A program made the position numbers and the translations under genes. DNA of 64,000 nt from NCBI GenBank assembly GCA_958295945.1, contig OY282386.1, forward strand, positions 2,369,864 through 2,433,863, written 5' to 3'. Positions 16,471 to 25,768 of this stretch are shown here, piece after piece (within the stretch, counting starts at the first letter, position 1; every line of letters begins with the position of its first letter). This DNA is from Candidatus Poribacteria bacterium (lineage in GTDB: Bacteria; Poribacteria; WGA-4E; WGA-3G). The notes beneath the pieces are model-generated. The model saw nothing but the letters and a program-made list of their open reading frames with translations, was not told the origin of the DNA and did not search any database.

Positions 16471-19044
16471 ATGAGACAACAGCCTCCTAAAATATGGAAA
16501 TACCAGAACCCAGATATAGATACGAGTCTTACGTTTGCAGCGGAATTCGGCATCCCGCCACTTGTAGCACGTTTACTCGTAAATCGCGGTATAAAAACGG
16601 TTGAAGATGCGAGAACATATCTCTATCCGACTTATGCTGACCTTCACTCTCCCTTTGACATGGCAGATATGGCAAAAGCAATTGAACGAATTCGCATCGC
16701 TATCAAAAATGGTGAGAATATATATATATATGGAGATTATGATGCTGATGGCACAACTGCAACTGCACTATTGGTCAATGCATTTCAACATATTGATTTT
16801 CCAGTCAAATACTACATCCCGCATAGGTATGAAGAAGGATACGGTCTAAATGATCAGGCGATTGAAGAGATCAGCGAGAAAGGATGTAAATTGTTGATTA
16901 CTGTTGACTGCGGAATAACTTCAATTAATCAAGTTAAATACGCGAATGAACTTGGCATGGATGTAATACTCACTGACCACCACCAACCCCCCGAAAGCGA
17001 CCCTCCTCCTGCTTATGCAATTATTTCACCGAAAGTTCCAGGAAATGAATATCCTTATACTGAACTGGCTGGCGTTGGATTAGCTTTCAAAGTTGCACAA
17101 GGATTAATAGAAGATGAGGCGTATCTTACTTCATTGCTTGATCTCGTTGTGTTAGGTACAGTCGTTGACCTCGCACCACTTACTGGTGAAAACCGCACGT
17201 TAAGCAAACTTGGATTAGACGAAATCAGTAAGCAAAGTCGTATCGGAATACGCAAATTGTGTAATGCCGCTAAATTTCCTAATAACACATTAGATGGACA
17301 GGCTTTATCATGGGGATTGGGACCTCGTATAAACGCAGCTGGACGAATGGATACCGCAAAAAAGGTTGTTGAACTCTTAACAACTGACTCAGCTGAAACT
17401 GCTGAGAAACTTGCCCACCAATTAGATGCATGTAATCAGGAACGAAAAAAAATTGAAAAAAACATACAGGAAAAAGCCAATGAAATACTCAGAATGGATG
17501 AAAACCTTGATGAGTATAAAGGGTTAGTCGTAGCAAGTAGTAGGTGGGATCCACAAGCAAAAGGAGTCGTAGGGATTGTAGCATCACGTTTGCTTGAGCA
17601 GTATTATCGTCCGATCTTCGTACTTGTGATAGATGGCGATGAAGCAACTGGTTCAGGACGATGTATAGAGGGAATGAATCTCGCTGATAGTTTGAATAGC
17701 TGCTCACACCTTCTCATGAAACATGGTGGACACAAAGCCGCTGCAGGAGTTACACTAAAGACAGAGAATCTCAACAAATTTAAGAAGGCATTCAACGAAT
17801 TCGCTTGTGAACATCTTGTGGAAACTGACCTAATACCAAAACTTGCATTAGATTTTGAAACAAATCTACAAACCCTTACGTTACAAACTTTAGAACAGTT
17901 CTCAATATTGGAACCATTTGGCTTAAAAAATCCGTCACCACGCTTCATTAGCAAGAGTCTTTCAATTGAAGGTCCACCTTCATTGATTGGAAAAGAAAAA
18001 ATACATCTCTCAATGAGAGTGAGTGATGGCTCATCAAAACTGAAAACAATTGGTTGGCGGAAATCTGAACACTTCACAACATTTAGTCGACCAGACATTT
18101 CAATAGATATGGCATATTATCCTCAAATCAATGAATATAATGACTCTCGCACTGTCCAACTTATTCTTGAAGAATTTCGGGTCCGTGAAAGATCGCCAAA
18201 TCAAACGGTTTTTCCACCCAGTGATTTTCCTTCATCTGGAAGAGTCGTTGACTCAAGAGACAAAGACAAAAAAGAATATCTCTTAGGTTTGCTCAATAAC
18301 AACAAAAAGTGTATAATATATGTACATAGTCCAGAAAAAATTGATCAATTGTTAACACATGTTATACCTGAACATGCAGAATCTGTAGGTAGACACGACC
18401 ATACAACAGTGTTGGAAGATGAAATCAAACTATTGGAAAAACTCAAGGGTGGTGAACTTGTCGCAGTTGTCTCTTCAGATATCATATCAGAATCTGCAAT
18501 AGATACTATTCCTGATTTAGAGCATGTTATATTCTGTCACTTAACAAAGCAATCTGCGGATTTTCTCTCTCGAAGTAAACCAGCTGCCAACACACAAAAT
18601 ACGACATTGCTACATCTCCTATACAATAGTAAAACGGATGTACAGTTACTACAGGATAGATTAAACGAGACGGTTCCTGATAGAAAGTTCCTTACACTGC
18701 TCTACCAACAATTGAAACAGTCCGCTGGAACTAACTATATTGGTGTTGACTCACTTACCGAATCCTTTACTGATATTTCAAAACAGGTGATCAACACTGG
18801 ACTCACAATCTTTGAAGAGTTAGGTTTTATTGAAAACAAAACTGAATCTGATAAACATCTTGTAAAGATACTTCCTTCAGAAAAAAAACAATTGAACAGA
18901 TCAACAACTTATCTTAAATGTGAATGGTTGCAGCAGAACAGTCAAGATTTTCTAAAATTCCAGTTACAAGAGAATAGTCGTCAAATTTGGGAGCGAATTA
19001 AAGATGAGTGCGGAATCCCTAATACAGATTATTCAGAAACATAA
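16471..19044 (+). CDS. recJ: Single-stranded-DNA-specific 5'-3' exonuclease RecJ
   Basis: RecJ degrades single-stranded DNA 5' to 3' in recombination and mismatch repair. The DHH phosphoesterase motifs are visible: GDYDADGTTATAL (88-100), VDCGITS, LTDHHQPPE and the central VVLGTVVDLAPL. The DHHA1 domain ends in CSHLLMKHGGHKAAAG. The protein has 857 residues against about 580 in E. coli. The extra C-terminal 270 residues, after the OB-type region, resemble the extended RecJ of Firmicutes in position but show no motif I recognise. The last 41 nt overlap rsh, suggesting coupling. Confidence 0.95.
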   Translation: MRQQPPKIWKYQNPDIDTSLTFAAEFGIPPLVARLLVNRGIKTVEDARTYLYPTYADLHSPFDMADMAKAIERIRIAIKNGENIYIYGDYDADGTTATALLVNAFQHIDFPVKYYIPHRYEEGYGLNDQAIEEISEKGCKLLITVDCGITSINQVKYANELGMDVILTDHHQPPESDPPPAYAIISPKVPGNEYPYTELAGVGLAFKVAQGLIEDEAYLTSLLDLVVLGTVVDLAPLTGENRTLSKLGLDEISKQSRIGIRKLCNAAKFPNNTLDGQALSWGLGPRINAAGRMDTAKKVVELLTTDSAETAEKLAHQLDACNQERKKIEKNIQEKANEILRMDENLDEYKGLVVASSRWDPQAKGVVGIVASRLLEQYYRPIFVLVIDGDEATGSGRCIEGMNLADSLNSCSHLLMKHGGHKAAAGVTLKTENLNKFKKAFNEFACEHLVETDLIPKLALDFETNLQTLTLQTLEQFSILEPFGLKNPSPRFISKSLSIEGPPSLIGKEKIHLSMRVSDGSSKLKTIGWRKSEHFTTFSRPDISIDMAYYPQINEYNDSRTVQLILEEFRVRERSPNQTVFPPSDFPSSGRVVDSRDKDKKEYLLGLLNNNKKCIIYVHSPEKIDQLLTHVIPEHAESVGRHDHTTVLEDEIKLLEKLKGGELVAVVSSDIISESAIDTIPDLEHVIFCHLTKQSADFLSRSKPAANTQNTTLLHLLYNSKTDVQLLQDRLNETVPDRKFLTLLYQQLKQSAGTNYIGVDSLTESFTDISKQVINTGLTIFEELGFIENKTESDKHLVKILPSEKKQLNRSTTYLKCEWLQQNSQDFLKFQLQENSRQIWERIKDECGIPNTDYSET

Positions 19045-21136
19045 CCCTGAAGCTGAAACAGACTTTGACTACCTCAAAATGTGTTACAGTTTTGCCGAGT
19101 ACGCACATAGAAGACAGTTGCGTAAGTCCGGTGATCCTTATTTTATGCACTGTGTGAGGACTGCAGAAATCCTCGCGCAATTGCGTTTGGATATTGACAC
19201 GATCTGCGCAGGATTGATGCATGATGTGTTAGAAGATACAGGTGTAACGCGGGTTGAAATGGAGGATAAGTTTGGGAAGAATATCGCACATTTAGTCGAA
19301 GGCGTTACAAAAATCGGACGCTATAAATTCAGTGGCGGTAAACGGAAGCGACAAGCTGATACCTACAGAAAGTTATTGTTAGCAACTGCTGAAGATATGC
19401 GCGTTATCTTGATAAAATTAGCTGACCGCCTTCACAATATGGAAACATTAGAACACTTATCCGCAGAACAGCAACAACGCATTGCTAAAGAGACACTTGA
19501 AATATATGCACCTATTGCTCACAGACTTGGTATTTGGTCTATAATGAGTCGTCTTGAAGATATGTCGCTCAAATACCTTCTCCCCGATGTGTATAGAGAA
19601 ATAGCAGACTTGCTAAAAGATAAATTGGAAGAACGACAAACCTACTGCAAAAAAATGGAAGCAGTAATTCATGCAGAGCTTAAGAAACACGGAATCATCG
19701 CAAATGTCAGGGGACGAACAAAACATATCTATAGCATCTACCAAAAAATGCATCTTAAAGGCACACCATTTAAGGATATTTGTGATTTAGTAGGACTTCG
19801 CGTCATTGTTGAAGATGACTGGCACTGCTATAATGCACTTGGTGTATTACATCTAAGATGGGGGTACCTACCTGATCGACTACGAGATTGGATCGGACAA
19901 CCAAAAAAGAACGGATACCAATCACTTCACACCACGATTTTAGATCGCGGAAACCCGATAGAAATTCAAATTCGAAGTAAAGCAATGCATCAAGTCGCGG
20001 AGCATGGCATTGCAGCACATTGGAGCTACAAGGAAGGTGTTCCTACAACCAAGGAAGCATTATCTATATTCGCCAATTACAAAGAAATGCTTGAGGACAT
20101 TCAAGAAACACAAGATGTTCCCGGTCAATTCATTGAATCAATGAAATTGGAACTATTTCAGGATGAAGTCTATGTTTTCACTCCCAAGGGAGATATTCAT
20201 GCCCTCCCAGCAGATTCAACTGCAATCGATTTCGCTTATAAAATTCATACGGATATAGGAAACACTTGTTGTGGTGCCGAGGTTAACAATATCCTTAAAC
20301 CGATACGCGAGCCACTACAGAATGGTGATCGTGTAAACATACTAACGAACCCTAAGAGTTCTCCAAGTCGATCATGGATCCGTTTCGTGAAAACTGCTAA
20401 TGCTCGTTCCAAGATACGACACTGGTTTCGTGATAAAGACAAAGCTGATGCTATTGAATTAGGAAAGACATTCCTCAAAGCGGAACTGGAAGTATCATAC
20501 CTGAATGCAAGTAATTATATGAAATCTCCTAAACTACTTGAGATCACTCAACAACTTGGATTTCAGGATATAGAGGAGCTATATATCCAAATTGGCAATG
20601 GGAATGCATCCGCAACGCAAGTTGTAAACCTGTTAAGACCGGAAAAGGAAAAAGACACGGAAGAAGTTAAGGTACCGAAACGCAAAGAAGTTCCAATCCA
20701 ACTGGAAAACGGTATTGACTTAGGTATGGTACGTCCAATGAAATGTTGTAACCCAATTCCTGGTGATGACATTATAGGATATCTGACGCGTGGACGTGGC
20801 GTGTCTGTGCATAGAACTGGATGTGTTCGCTTATTGGACGAACCTGAACGGTTCATTGCCGTTAATATGTTTGCTGAAGAAGGGGTGATTTATCCAGCAC
20901 AAATTTATGTTGAATGTGATGATAAACCGGGTATGTTGGGAGAAATAACAACTGCAATCGCACGCTTCCACGTTAACATCCGATCAGGAAACTTCAATGC
21001 TGCTAACAAAACAACTATTGTTGACTCAGCAAATGATTATTTCACATTGGAGGTAACAGGTGTGACTCAGTTGAAAGAGGTAATGGATACAATTAAAGGA
21101 TTAGATGGGGTGGATAGGGTCGTCCGAAAAATGTAA
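19004..21136 (+). CDS. Bifunctional (p)ppGpp synthetase/hydrolase (RelA/SpoT family)
   Basis: This is a full-length, 710-residue RSH protein. The HD hydrolase domain has YAHRRQLRKSGDPYFMHCV and HDVLEDT (73-79), intact for ppGpp hydrolysis. The synthetase domain has RTKHIYSIYQKM, the region FKDICDLVGLRVIV and GYQSLHTTI, apparently also intact. The TGS domain follows (DEVYVFTPKGDIHALPADST), then the zinc-finger/RIS region with CCNPIPGDDIIGY and a C-terminal ACT domain. It therefore looks bifunctional, as expected for the sole RSH of many bacteria. The ATG at 19004 lies inside recJ, with GGGAG about ten bases before it. Confidence 0.95.
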   Translation: MSAESLIQIIQKHNPEAETDFDYLKMCYSFAEYAHRRQLRKSGDPYFMHCVRTAEILAQLRLDIDTICAGLMHDVLEDTGVTRVEMEDKFGKNIAHLVEGVTKIGRYKFSGGKRKRQADTYRKLLLATAEDMRVILIKLADRLHNMETLEHLSAEQQQRIAKETLEIYAPIAHRLGIWSIMSRLEDMSLKYLLPDVYREIADLLKDKLEERQTYCKKMEAVIHAELKKHGIIANVRGRTKHIYSIYQKMHLKGTPFKDICDLVGLRVIVEDDWHCYNALGVLHLRWGYLPDRLRDWIGQPKKNGYQSLHTTILDRGNPIEIQIRSKAMHQVAEHGIAAHWSYKEGVPTTKEALSIFANYKEMLEDIQETQDVPGQFIESMKLELFQDEVYVFTPKGDIHALPADSTAIDFAYKIHTDIGNTCCGAEVNNILKPIREPLQNGDRVNILTNPKSSPSRSWIRFVKTANARSKIRHWFRDKDKADAIELGKTFLKAELEVSYLNASNYMKSPKLLEITQQLGFQDIEELYIQIGNGNASATQVVNLLRPEKEKDTEEVKVPKRKEVPIQLENGIDLGMVRPMKCCNPIPGDDIIGYLTRGRGVSVHRTGCVRLLDEPERFIAVNMFAEEGVIYPAQIYVECDDKPGMLGEITTAIARFHVNIRSGNFNAANKTTIVDSANDYFTLEVTGVTQLKEVMDTIKGLDGVDRVVRKM

Positions 21137-21140
21137 TGGA

Positions 21141-21353
21141 TTACACCTCGGACGACATGCGGGAGATCACTTTGGCGATTTTACCACTACGAATACAAGA
21201 CGTGCATACACGGACTCGCCTCGGTCCATGTTCGGTCATAGTCCGTACACGTTGAAGATTCGGTAGCCAGCGACGTTTCGTATGATGGTCTGATCCACTG
21301 ATTTTATTCCCAGTTCTCGGTCGTTTTCCACATAATGTACATACGCGTGACAT
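21141..21353 (-). CDS. rpmB: 50S ribosomal protein L28
   Basis: This 70-residue zinc-ribbon-type bL28 has CTLCGKRPRTGNKISGS, then the HHTKRRWLPNLQRVR core and a second CxxC (CTSC) followed by IRSGKI. Two CxxC pairs point to the zinc-binding form. I chose the ATG at 21353 because AAAGGAGG stands 7 nt upstream; an upstream in-frame codon would place that ribosome site inside the gene. It is convergent with rsh, 4 nt apart, and divergent from the lipoprotein gene. Confidence 0.95.
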   Translation of the reverse strand: MSRVCTLCGKRPRTGNKISGSDHHTKRRWLPNLQRVRTMTEHGPRRVRVCTSCIRSGKIAKVISRMSSEV

Positions 21354-21417
21354 TGAACGTCCTCCTTTCATATAATATGGAAATTAATACTTAAAGAATA
21401 TCACATTTGGAGGGGAA

Positions 21418-22455
21418 ATGCAAGTTTTTCTATCTAAACACCTGATTTTAACATCGTTACTTTTACTCTTTGTACTCCTTGGTTGTGGAACAGATGATGG
21501 AGACAATGTAGATACAAAAATGCCTGTTCAAACTGGCTCAAGTAATACTGGGGTTATTACAGGTACTGTTAAGGATTTCAACACTGACCTACCGATTTCA
21601 GATGCCGTTGTCAAATTCTTAGATAAGGAAGTAAAGACAGATACCGAAGGTAAGTTCACATTATCGGAAATCCCATACATAGAGAACCAAAAACTCATTG
21701 TTGAAGTCAAGTTTTATGAAACATATTCTAAAGCAATTACCTTGAACCAAAAACAATTGACTTTAAATATAACATTGACGCCTCTTACGGGTACAGTGTC
21801 TGGAACAGTTAAAGATGCACAGACCAAGAATCCAATACCGGGTTCAACAGTTAGTTTATTTGGAAAGGAAGTGAACACAGAAGCAGATGGAGGTTTTACT
21901 TTTTTCGACATACCTTATGCCGCAGAACTTGAAATAGCCGTTCTCGATCCTGATTACCAAACCTACACGCACAAATTTGTGCTTGACAAAGATCGGCACG
22001 TCCTACCAATTTCTTTAACGCCTTTGCATGATCCTACAGACGAATTGAATGCCTTTCTTGAGAACTTATCTGATCTGCTTGAATCGTTAGACTTTGAGAA
22101 TATACCGAAAATCCAATCTCTCTTTTCTGAATCTTATGTAGCCTCTGATGATCCCGTTACTACATTCGGTGTTGCATCAGGTGTCATCCCACCAAACTAT
22201 GAAAGTGTTGAACCTACATTCATCAATGTCTTTGAAAGTTATTCCCAACTGCAATTCGTATTTAAAGATAGAGAGATGACTATTACCCATGCACGAAAAG
22301 CAGCTATAGAACTATTGTTGGAAGTAGACTCAGTAAACGCAGAAGACGATGGTATGAGACATCTTGAAGCCAAGTGTGTATTTGAATTTCGTCGGGAAGA
22401 ATCGGAGTGGAAGATTGTATATTGGGAACTTCTGAATTTAGACATCCGGTTGTAG
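21418..22455 (+). CDS. Lipoprotein with two carboxypeptidase-regulatory-like domains
   Basis: This 345-residue protein has lipobox VLLGC (Cys23) and then two tandem Ig-like modules of the CarboxypepD_reg type: GVITGTVKDFNTDLPISDAV...TDTEGKFTLSEIP and GTVSGTVKDAQTKNPIPGST...TEADGGFTFFDIP. The C-terminal 130 residues (from about 215) resemble nuclear-transport-factor-2-like folds, ending CVFEFRREESEWKIVYWELL. The two repeats probably arose by duplication. The GGAGGGG just before the ATG supports the start. Its last 18 nt overlap the end of ksgA on the other strand. The function is unknown; it is probably anchored in the outer or inner membrane. Confidence 0.85.
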   Translation: MQVFLSKHLILTSLLLLFVLLGCGTDDGDNVDTKMPVQTGSSNTGVITGTVKDFNTDLPISDAVVKFLDKEVKTDTEGKFTLSEIPYIENQKLIVEVKFYETYSKAITLNQKQLTLNITLTPLTGTVSGTVKDAQTKNPIPGSTVSLFGKEVNTEADGGFTFFDIPYAAELEIAVLDPDYQTYTHKFVLDKDRHVLPISLTPLHDPTDELNAFLENLSDLLESLDFENIPKIQSLFSESYVASDDPVTTFGVASGVIPPNYESVEPTFINVFESYSQLQFVFKDREMTITHARKAAIELLLEVDSVNAEDDGMRHLEAKCVFEFRREESEWKIVYWELLNLDIRL

Positions 22456-23289
22456 TCTGTTTGCTAATGCGGCAAATTCCGCTATATCTAATGTTTCTGC
22501 ACGTCTTTCTGGTGCTATGTTTAGTTCAGTTAATGTTGTGGTCAGAGTCTCAACCGTAGCAAAGCGACGTAACGTGTTTTTAAGCATCTTTCTCCTTCCC
22601 CGAAATGCCTCTTTAACGACCCTAAAAAAGTGGACTTCATCATTCACAACAACTTTCGGTTCTTTAAGCATAGTTAGTTTTAGAAGAGCAGAATCGACTT
22701 GCGGAGTAGGATAAAAGTTCTCAGGTGCTAATCTCACAACTAATTCACTATCTGCATAATAGGATATACCGATTGTCAAAGCACCATAGTCCTTACCACC
22801 AGGTTTTGCCACTATACGCTCAGCGACTTCCCATTGCATCATTAATATACAATTATTTAGTAAGTTTGCATGGTTCAGGAGCTTCCACAAGATTGGAGTA
22901 GTGATGCCGTAAGGGAGATTAGCAATCACCTTTGGACGTGTGTCTTGTGGAATGATGGATGGGATTGGTATCTCAAGGATATCCGCATGGATTACATTTG
23001 TGATTTTGTTATTAGCAAATTGTGATTCTAATTCAGCATGTAATAACGGATCGATTTCTATCGCAATTACGGCTTTTGCTATCTGTGCTAATGCTGTTGT
23101 TAAGCACCCAAGTCCAGCACCAATTTCAACAACAACATCCGTTTGTGTTACTTCACCGGCATCAACAATAATGGATAAAACATCGGGGTTAATAAGGAAA
23201 TGTTGTCCTAATTGTTTTTTAGGGTATGTGCGATTTGTCCTGAAGAATGTTTGTGCATGTTGAAGAAGTGTCATTTGGGAATGGTTCAC
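22438..23289 (-). CDS. rsmA: 16S rRNA (adenine1518/1519-N6)-dimethyltransferase
   Basis: RsmA/KsgA dimethylates two adjacent adenines in the 3' hairpin of 16S rRNA. Visible motifs are KKQLGQHFLINPDVL, the SAM motif VVEIGAGLGCLTTAL, VIAIEIDPLL and the catalytic NLPYGITTPIL, then the C-terminal RGRRKMLKNTLR region. The 283-residue length fits the family. The GTG at 23289 has a modest GGAA upstream; an ATG at 23274 is possible. It ends in an 18-nt tail-to-tail overlap with the lipoprotein gene. Confidence 0.95.
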   Translation of the reverse strand: MNHSQMTLLQHAQTFFRTNRTYPKKQLGQHFLINPDVLSIIVDAGEVTQTDVVVEIGAGLGCLTTALAQIAKAVIAIEIDPLLHAELESQFANNKITNVIHADILEIPIPSIIPQDTRPKVIANLPYGITTPILWKLLNHANLLNNCILMMQWEVAERIVAKPGGKDYGALTIGISYYADSELVVRLAPENFYPTPQVDSALLKLTMLKEPKVVVNDEVHFFRVVKEAFRGRRKMLKNTLRRFATVETLTTTLTELNIAPERRAETLDIAEFAALANRLQPDV

Positions 23290-23348
23290 TTATTCCATTA
23301 CCATACTTTCATGATGTACATTCTCGTTGCAAAGGTTGCAAGCACGCG

Positions 23349-24548
23349 CTATTGTTCCGACAACCTAACAACGCGATCCAAAATTGCATTTGCTACTTCC
23401 CGTTTGGAAAGACGAGAAAGTTGCTCACAATTGCCTTTTTTATCCATTAGAGTGACTATATTCGTATCACTTGCAAAACCTGCACCTTCAGCGAGTAGGT
23501 CATTTGCAACTATGAGGTCACAGTTTTTACGAACTAACTTCTCTTTAGCATTTTCAAGGACATCATTCGTCTCTGCTGCGAAACAGACCGTCAACTGATG
23601 GTCTTTGATTTCTCCAAGTTTCTGTGCAGTATCCGGATTTTTCTCCAATGTGAGTGATAATGTGTCTGTATGTTTTTTTATTTTATGTGGTGCATATTCT
23701 GCTGGACGAAAATCTACAGGGGCAGCAGCCATGATGGCTATGTCGGTTTCATCAAACTTTTCAAGGACAGTCTCATGCATCTGTTGTGTTGTTTCTACAT
23801 AGGTGATATCAATCCCATTGGGTGGTGAGATTGTTACATGTCCACTAATCAATTGAACTGAGGCACTGCGATGTGATGCAGCTTCGGCGATGGCATATCC
23901 CATCTTTCCGCTTGACCCGTTGCTGATGAACCGAACAGGATCAAGATATTCGCGTGTTGCACCTGCTGTGACAAGAACACGTTTTCCCCGCAAATCTTGA
24001 CGGTATCCTAACAATTCACGTGTGCGCTGTAGAATAATATCCACAGAACTTAATCGTCCAATACCTTCATACCCACAGGCAAGATCACCGCTTTCTGGTT
24101 CAACGAATTCAATACCATGTCTACTGAGTTCAGATATGTTTTTTTGAACGATTGGGTTTTTATACATGTGTCCGTTCATCGCAGGAGCAACGAGTATCGG
24201 ACAGTGGACAGAGATAGCAACAGTAGAGAGTGCATCATCAGCGATACCGTTAGCCATCTTGCCGAGTATGTTTGCAGTTGCGGGAACAATAGCAAGCAAG
24301 TCTGTCCGATCAGCAAGGTCAATATGTGGCGGTTTCCAATCATCACTTGTTTCAAACAAATCAAGTAACACGGGATTCCGTGATAGCACTTGAAATTGTA
24401 ACGGATTTACCAAACGAGTAGCGTTTTCTGTCATTACAACATGAACAGATGCACCCGTTTTTACCAATTGACTGGCATAATCAAGTGAACGATGGATAGC
24501 AATTCCACCACTAACACCTAAAAGTATAGTTCGGTTTTTGAGTTCCAT
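23349..24548 (-). CDS. coaBC: Bifunctional phosphopantothenoylcysteine decarboxylase/phosphopantothenate-cysteine ligase
   Basis: CoaBC carries out two steps of coenzyme A synthesis. The N-terminal flavoprotein decarboxylase half (1-180) has GVSGGIAIHRSLDY, HIDLADRTDLLAIVPATANI, the APAMNGHMYKNP motif and ACGYEGIGRL. The C-terminal ligase half has GKRVLVTAGATREYLDPVRF, SNGSSGKMGYAIAE and the KIKK-type loop (HKIKKHTDTLSL), with FAAETND. Both halves look intact. It is 12 nt downstream of gmk, the same order gmk-coaBC seen in many bacteria (there with rpoZ between, absent here). Confidence 0.96.
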   Translation of the reverse strand: MELKNRTILLGVSGGIAIHRSLDYASQLVKTGASVHVVMTENATRLVNPLQFQVLSRNPVLLDLFETSDDWKPPHIDLADRTDLLAIVPATANILGKMANGIADDALSTVAISVHCPILVAPAMNGHMYKNPIVQKNISELSRHGIEFVEPESGDLACGYEGIGRLSSVDIILQRTRELLGYRQDLRGKRVLVTAGATREYLDPVRFISNGSSGKMGYAIAEAASHRSASVQLISGHVTISPPNGIDITYVETTQQMHETVLEKFDETDIAIMAAAPVDFRPAEYAPHKIKKHTDTLSLTLEKNPDTAQKLGEIKDHQLTVCFAAETNDVLENAKEKLVRKNCDLIVANDLLAEGAGFASDTNIVTLMDKKGNCEQLSRLSKREVANAILDRVVRLSEQ

Positions 24549-24560
24549 GGGAAGTATGGT

Positions 24561-25220
24561 CTACAATTCGTCTCTATTTGGAATTCCAAAAGAATCGATA
24601 AACGCGGAAGTTTCTTCAGGATTAATACGGAACCGTTCTGCAGAGATAATAGCTTGAATATTACTTATAGTCTGTTTCAATCTACCTTCATGGTTGACAA
24701 CACAATAATCGTACTGTGCAATTTGTCGTATCTCTGTTTTTGCAATCTCTAATCTGTTTTGTAGTTCTTCCTCAGATTCGGTTTTTCTTCCTCGTAGTCT
24801 TTTCTCCAAAGAATCAAGAGATGACGGTATCAGGAAAATCAGGATGCTTCTGACAGGTGTATACTCCTGGTTTTTGACTTGTAGTGCTCCGTTCACCTCT
24901 ATTTCTAAAACAGTATCCTTGCTGTCTTTTTGTGATGCTTCAATTTCAGATTTCGGTGTCCCGTAATAGTTGTCATGGTATTTTGCCCATTCTAAGAATG
25001 CATTTTGTTTGATCTGTTCCTCAAAAGTATCGCGTGTCAAAAAATGGTAATTCACACCGTCAACTTCATCAGGTCGTGCGGCGCGTGTTGTGGCAGAGAT
25101 TGAGAGTCTCAATGTATTATCCGCATCACACAATGCTTTGGCAACAGTGCTTTTCCCACAACCAGAAGGTCCAGAGATGACAAAAACTAAATTAGTATGT
25201 TTGAAAGGTGTAGAACACAT
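24561..25220 (-). CDS. gmk: Guanylate kinase
   Basis: Gmk converts GMP to GDP. The P-loop ISGPSGCGKSTVA, the GMP-binding segment SATTRAARPDEVDGVNYHF with FLEWAKYHDNYYGTP, and EIEVNGALQVK are clear. The lid region (RLRGRKTESEEELQNRL) is complete. I chose the ATG at 25220 over a TTG four codons upstream; neither has a strong ribosome site. It lies between the four-cluster ferredoxin (16 nt) and coaBC. Confidence 0.95.
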   Translation of the reverse strand: MCSTPFKHTNLVFVISGPSGCGKSTVAKALCDADNTLRLSISATTRAARPDEVDGVNYHFLTRDTFEEQIKQNAFLEWAKYHDNYYGTPKSEIEASQKDSKDTVLEIEVNGALQVKNQEYTPVRSILIFLIPSSLDSLEKRLRGRKTESEEELQNRLEIAKTEIRQIAQYDYCVVNHEGRLKQTISNIQAIISAERFRINPEETSAFIDSFGIPNRDEL

Positions 25221-25236
25221 TTCTATATTCAAAAAA

Positions 25237-25695
25237 CTAGTCTGCGGCTTCAGCGAGTTCTAATAACACAGGTGATTCGACTCGGATAGCATCTTTTATG
25301 CACACCTCTTCACATAACTTGCAGCCAACGCAATCTTTCGGTTTCACCAATTCACAGATCCCGAAGAAACTTTCAGCATGTTCACCTGTCTCTGGGTCTT
25401 TCAGTTCCAGACATTCCCACGGACAAATATGAACGCAGAAGTCGCATCCAGAACAGAGTTCTTCATAGATAACAGCAATTGGTCGATGCGTTGGACGACG
25501 AATAAATTTACACACATCGCCATATTGGTCACGGATTGCTTCTACCGGACAGACCATCCCACATGCGGTACAGTCAATACAGACATCTGGGTCAATGATG
25601 TGAAGCATATTGCGGTCCCCAGTGATTGCATCAACGGGACAGTTGGTTAAACATGCCATACATCCAATACATTCTTCAGTAATAAAATACGCCAT
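25237..25695 (-). CDS. Ferredoxin-type protein with four [4Fe-4S] motifs
   Basis: This 152-residue protein has four CxxCxxCxxxC motifs: CIGCMACLTNCP, CIDCTACGMVCP, CSGCDFCVHICP and CVGCKLCEEVC. It therefore looks like a fused double two-cluster (8Fe-8S-type) ferredoxin. The start is the ATG at 25695, with AGGAGGT 9 nt upstream; the frame is open 12 codons further up but those lie across the ribosome site. It probably transfers electrons in the cytoplasm. Its position 73 nt after the last of three putative selenoprotein genes, on the same strand, suggests a shared redox role, which is inference. Confidence 0.92.
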   Translation of the reverse strand: MAYFITEECIGCMACLTNCPVDAITGDRNMLHIIDPDVCIDCTACGMVCPVEAIRDQYGDVCKFIRRPTHRPIAVIYEELCSGCDFCVHICPWECLELKDPETGEHAESFFGICELVKPKDCVGCKLCEEVCIKDAIRVESPVLLELAEAAD

Positions 25696-25768
25696 AGTTG
25701 CGGCACCTCCTGATATGTTGTATTTTAACATATCAGCGAAGAAATGTCAAATTGTGTATCAAAGACAT

